64,000 nucleotides of DNA from Aminiphilus circumscriptus DSM 16581 (GTDB taxonomy: Bacteria > Synergistota > Synergistia > Synergistales > Aminiphilaceae). Below are positions 61,308 through 64,000 of the stretch, piece after piece. Made by a program: the position numbers and the translations under genes. Under the pieces are notes generated by a model, which ran no database searches, was not told the DNA's origin, and saw nothing but the letters and a program-made list of their open reading frames with translations. Within the stretch, counting starts at the first letter, position 1, and the number at the start of each line of letters is the position of its first letter. Where the stretch lies: assembly GCF_000526375.1 (NCBI RefSeq), contig NZ_JAFY01000002.1, forward strand, positions 620,001-684,000. Reading direction: 5' to 3'.

Positions 61308-62049
61308 GGCTCTTTTCCTCCTTTTTCTCCGTCCTCGGGACGAAGCGTCCCGCTCTGGCCTCGGCTTGAATGGAGAGAAAGGTCTCCTCATCCACAGCTT
61401 CGAAGCGGACCCAGTCACCTGCCTCGATGAGGATGGGCGGCGTCCGCAAAGGGTCGAACACGGCGAGAGGAGTTCTGCCGATGAGCTGCCATCCTCCCGG
61501 ACTGTCGATGGGATAGATTCCAGTTTGCTTTCCCGCGATGCCCACGCTGCCCGCGGGGATGAGTGCTCGGGGATTCTCGAGCCGTGGCGTGGCGAGCGCT
61601 TCATCCATGCCGCCCAGATAGGCGAAGCCCGGCGTGAAGCCCAACATGAAACAGTAGAGATCACGTCCGGAATGGCGTGCGATGACCTCTTTTCGGGAAA
61701 GGCCCGTGGCGGCGCAGACATTGTCCAGGTCTGGTCCGTAAGCACCGCCGTAACAGACGGGAATGATCACGATCCGTCCTCCCGATTCGGTTGTTTCGCC
61801 GCCTTTTCTAAGAGCGAGGCGGAGAGATTCGACCAGATCGGAGCGTTTCAGCCGGAGCGGATCGTAGTAGATCGCCAGGGAGCGGTAGGTGGGAACCGTC
61901 TCCACGACGCCCGAAGGCGAGAGGGCCTCCAGGGCTTTCTTCAATGTCTGGACCCGTGCATTCAGCGCTCTGTCCACAGTGGTGCCGAATTCGACGAAGA
62001 GACAACTGTCCCCGGCGTCGCAGAGACGTGCGTCTTCGATTTTTTCCAA
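61291..62049 (-). CDS. pxpB: 5-oxoprolinase subunit B (KipI-like)
   Basis: 252 residues. DAGDSCLFVEFGTTVDRALNARV and the cyclophilin-like core: PVCYGGAYGPDLDNVCAATGLSRKEVIARHSGRDLYCFMLGFTPGFAYLGGMDEALATPRLENPRALIPAGSVGIAGKQTGIYPIDSPGGWQLIGRTPL. The TTG at 62049 is 5 nt from GAGGTGA and is preferred to the GTG at 62058, which the same Shine-Dalgarno overlaps. About 140 nt after the transporter gene. Confidence 0.94.
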   Translation of the reverse strand: MEKIEDARLCDAGDSCLFVEFGTTVDRALNARVQTLKKALEALSPSGVVETVPTYRSLAIYYDPLRLKRSDLVESLRLALRKGGETTESGGRIVIIPVCYGGAYGPDLDNVCAATGLSRKEVIARHSGRDLYCFMLGFTPGFAYLGGMDEALATPRLENPRALIPAGSVGIAGKQTGIYPIDSPGGWQLIGRTPLAVFDPLRTPPILIEAGDWVRFEAVDEETFLSIQAEARAGRFVPRTEKKEEKSHGASA

Positions 62050-62187
62050 GAGGATCACCTCGTTTCCGTTGAAGAGGAGCGGAGAACGTCAACTGCCGCT
62101 CCTCCCCATTCTACGTCATTGTTCCGTTCAGGTCGGGGCCGTGCTCTCCGCTGTCCCGTCCCGTTTCCTTCCCGATTGTACGCCATT

Positions 62188-63435
62188 CTACCGGATCAGA
62201 TCGACGATCTTGCTCAAGGACTGCCATCCCATCCAGGCCGTGAAGGCCACCATGACGTAGCCCGAGGCGGTGAGAAATCTGGGATGGCGGTACAGCTCGC
62301 CCACGATGTCCTTGCGGTGGGCGGCGAGCAGCATGGAGAGGAGCGACAGGGGCAGAATGAGTCCGTTGATGGAACCGGCGAAGATCAACAGGTTCACCGG
62401 TCTTCCCAACGTGGTGAAAATGGTGGTGGAGGCTACGATGAAGCCGATGATCCACCAGCGCTGATGCGTTTTCACGACCCGGAAGAGGGTCTGCAGGAAC
62501 GAGATGGAGGTGTAGGAGGCACCTGCCACGGACGTGACGGCGGCGGCCCAGAGGACCACACCGAAAATCTTGTAGCCGATCATGCCCGCTCCGATCTGGA
62601 AGGCCGAGGCGGGGGGATTGGACGGGTCGAGCGGTTTGCCCATGGCCACCACGCCGAGGATGGCGAGGAAGAGGAGAAAACGCATGATACCCGTGATGGC
62701 GATGCCCTGGACGGAGCCGAAGCTGATCTGCCTTACCTTGTCCACGCCGGTGATGCCCGCGTCGATGATGCGGTGTGCTCCCGAGAAGGTGATGTAGCCG
62801 CCCACGGTGCCGCCCACCAGGGTGAGCACGGTCATCCAATCGACGGTGCTTGGAAGGATGGATTCCTTGAGGGCCAAGGCGACGGGCGGCTGGGTCTTGA
62901 AGACCATGAAACAGACCAGGGCGATCATGAGGAAGCCGAGGATTTTTGTGAAGGTGTCCATGGTCTTGCCCATTTCCTTGTTCAGGAAGATCAGAATCGC
63001 CACTCCGGCGCTGAAGATCGCCCCCAGAGCGAGGGGGGCGCCGAAGAGGACATTCATGCCCAGGGCAGCCCCGGCGATGTTGCCGATGTTGAAGACGAGC
63101 CCTCCCAGGGCGACCGCGAAGGCGAGAAAATACCCGAGGCCCGGAATGACCCGGTTCGCCACGTCCTGGGCGCGCATGCCCGAAACGCCGAGAATGCGCC
63201 AGATGTTGAGCTGTACCACCACGTCGATGAGAATGCTCGCGAGAATGGCGAAGGCGAAGGCGGCCTTGAGCTTGTCCGTGAAGACCGCCGTCTGGGTGAG
63301 AAAACCTGGGCCGATGGCCGAGGTGGCCATCAGGAAGGCCGCGCCCAGAAGGACGCTCAGCATTTCCTTGCGGGATGCCACGGCATCCCCGATGGAGCCG
63401 GGTTGGGATGGGGTAGTGCGGGTCGGATCGGACAT
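62188..63435 (-). CDS. NRAMP-family transporter of the pxp operon (YcsG-like)
   Basis: 415 residues with about eleven membrane helices; begins after a short hydrophilic N-terminus, with GAAFLMATSAIGPGFLTQTAVFTDKLKAAFAFAILASILIDVVVQLNIWRILGVSG. The canonical metal-site DPGN of NRAMP helix 1 is replaced by IGPGFLTQT, so metal transport is unlikely; relatives beside ycsF/pxpA are thought to import an organic substrate, possibly 5-oxoproline. The ATG at 63435 follows GGAGGTG; the longer frame to 63483 crosses the promoter. Confidence 0.9.
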   Translation of the reverse strand: MSDPTRTTPSQPGSIGDAVASRKEMLSVLLGAAFLMATSAIGPGFLTQTAVFTDKLKAAFAFAILASILIDVVVQLNIWRILGVSGMRAQDVANRVIPGLGYFLAFAVALGGLVFNIGNIAGAALGMNVLFGAPLALGAIFSAGVAILIFLNKEMGKTMDTFTKILGFLMIALVCFMVFKTQPPVALALKESILPSTVDWMTVLTLVGGTVGGYITFSGAHRIIDAGITGVDKVRQISFGSVQGIAITGIMRFLLFLAILGVVAMGKPLDPSNPPASAFQIGAGMIGYKIFGVVLWAAAVTSVAGASYTSISFLQTLFRVVKTHQRWWIIGFIVASTTIFTTLGRPVNLLIFAGSINGLILPLSLLSMLLAAHRKDIVGELYRHPRFLTASGYVMVAFTAWMGWQSLSKIVDLIR

Positions 63436-63482
63436 GAGGAACACCTCCGGAAAAAGATGATAGAACTCCTGCCCGATATACA

Positions 63483-63499
63483 AGCAAAAAAGTTGCCGA
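63483..63499 (-). promoter_or_regulatory. Sigma-54-type (-24/-12) promoter of the pxp operon
   Basis: Minus strand CGGCAACTTTTTTGCT: GG at -24 and GC at -12 separated by exactly 10 nt, with TTGCT intact at -12 and CGGCAA in place of TGGCAC. It lies 48 bp before the transporter start, and rpoN is the adjacent gene. No enhancer-binding protein gene is in the window. Confidence 0.55.
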
Positions 63500-63656
63500 T
63501 TTCGGAAAAAACAGTGCCGAACTCCGCTTCGGAGGAGAATATCCCTGCAACGACGGAGACGACACGAAATGCGCCCTTTCTTCGGAAGCGTCGGAATGCA
63601 AGGAGAACAGGACTTCCTTCGGGAAAAACGTGCGCGGAAGGGCCGAGGCTGTGCGC

Positions 63657-64000
63657 TCAGGCGCGCTTTCTTCGGGGCAAGCCCAGTTCCCGCCTATGCC
63701 AGGTCACTGTGCGGGGTGGAACGCCCAGTTCCCGTGCGAGAGCGGCGTCGCTCTTTCCCTCTTCCCATCCGCGTCGGATGGCGCCCCGAAGGGCCGCGAC
63801 GGTCAGGTCCGGACGGGCTGCCGTGCCTCGGGCGAGAAGCGCTGCAAGAAGGAGTGTTCCCCGGGGCGTGGAGGCCCATGTGGAGGAAGCGGTGCGCTGC
63901 ACCGTAGAGGGAGCCAGACCGGACAGGGACGCCGCCTCGGAGAGCGTCATCGGCTCCGGTGTATCGACCTCGCCCCGGAGAAACCGTTCCTGTCTTTCTC
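63657..64000 (-). CDS. rpoN: RNA polymerase sigma-54 factor, C-terminal part (runs off window)
   Basis: The last ~114 residues are visible; the frame is open through position 64000. RQERFLRGEVDTPEP, then MTLSEAASLSGLAPSTVQRTASSTWASTPRGTLLLAALL corresponds to the core-binding/HTH junction of RpoN, and SDAALARELGVPPRTVTWHRRELGLP to the DNA-binding domain with the RpoN box (usually ARRTVAKYREEL-IP), here PPRTVTWHRREL. The box is diverged: A-R to P-P and A-K-Y to T-W-H. Upstream part outside the window. Confidence 0.85.
   Translation of the reverse strand, partial: ERQERFLRGEVDTPEPMTLSEAASLSGLAPSTVQRTASSTWASTPRGTLLLAALLARGTAARPDLTVAALRGAIRRGWEEGKSDAALARELGVPPRTVTWHRRELGLPRRKRA

Noticed and set aside
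62188-63435. Manganese/iron transporter call from NRAMP resemblance
   Set aside because: The metal-binding DPGN motif is absent (IGPGFLTQT) and the gene is in a pxp operon; an organic-substrate relative is more likely.
1-64000. CRISPR arrays, rRNA or tRNA genes, complete insertion sequences or prophage
   Set aside because: No regularly spaced repeats, no tRNA-like cloverleaf or rRNA sequence, and no transposase, integrase or phage structural genes were recognised.

Overview
This 64 kb window is GC-rich bacterial chromosome, most probably from the phylum Synergistota (an anaerobic, amino-acid-fermenting lineage). The best lineage evidence is that two secreted proteins (31907-33523 and 48774-51308) end in a Gly-rich, Cys-containing, Leu-rich, Arg-terminated tail that matches the Synerg-CTERM sorting signal. 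A tungsten-type aldehyde:ferredoxin oxidoreductase, orange-protein-type NifX/MinD genes and several amino-acid or peptide utilisation genes fit that lifestyle. The phylum is an inference. There are no tRNA, rRNA, CRISPR or phage genes that I can see.

Layout. 1-907 (minus): the N-terminal third of gyrB, preceded by a remB-like gene. 1085-4275 (minus): a three-gene signalling operon (anti-sigma-type kinase, zinc-binding-domain chemoreceptor, STAS antagonist). 4421-7808 (minus): MoaD-like protein, tungsten AOR and a radical SAM maturase. 8432-8860: Hsp20. 9347-17008: a shikimate/tyrosine operon (DAHP synthase, tyrA, aroA, aroC, an aroK-aroB fusion, aroD), mostly joined by 4-nt start/stop overlaps, and preceded by a promoter, a leader reading frame with a Tyr/Phe/Trp codon cluster, and a perfect terminator hairpin. 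aroE follows from its own promoter. 19626-23834: a GGDEF sensor, a ZIP metal transporter, and pheA. 23839-31564 (minus): the complete trp operon trpE-trpGD-trpC-trpF-trpB-trpA behind a classical trpL leader with three consecutive Trp codons. Chorismate synthesis and all three aromatic branches therefore sit within about 22 kb.

31907-39551: a Synerg-CTERM protein, a small zincin, ogt, a Fur-family regulator, and then two promoters carrying the same 21-bp operator. These drive NifX-Mrp and DUF5320-NifX-MinD-MinD (orange-protein-like) operons. 40048-48162: MOSC protein, PAS-GGDEF protein, RocB-like and PepV-like M20 peptidases, an unknown protein, and a MarR-GNAT fusion. 48774-58483: a CLCA-like metalloprotease/VWA surface protein, a GlcD-type oxidase, a proline-rich periplasmic protein, a broken YbaK-like gene, and a second chemoreceptor. 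58617-63435 (minus): a 5-oxoproline utilisation operon (NRAMP-family transporter, PxpB, PxpC, PxpA, DUF1445 protein) behind a sigma-54-type promoter. It lies next to rpoN itself, whose C-terminal end occupies 63657-64000.

Non-coding highlights: a family of roughly 100-bp elements with imperfect terminal inverted repeats (39923, 48464 and 53396, plus a remnant at 31607) that looks like a MITE; two probable ribosome-mediated attenuators (aro and trp); and a repeated operator next to a Fur-family gene.
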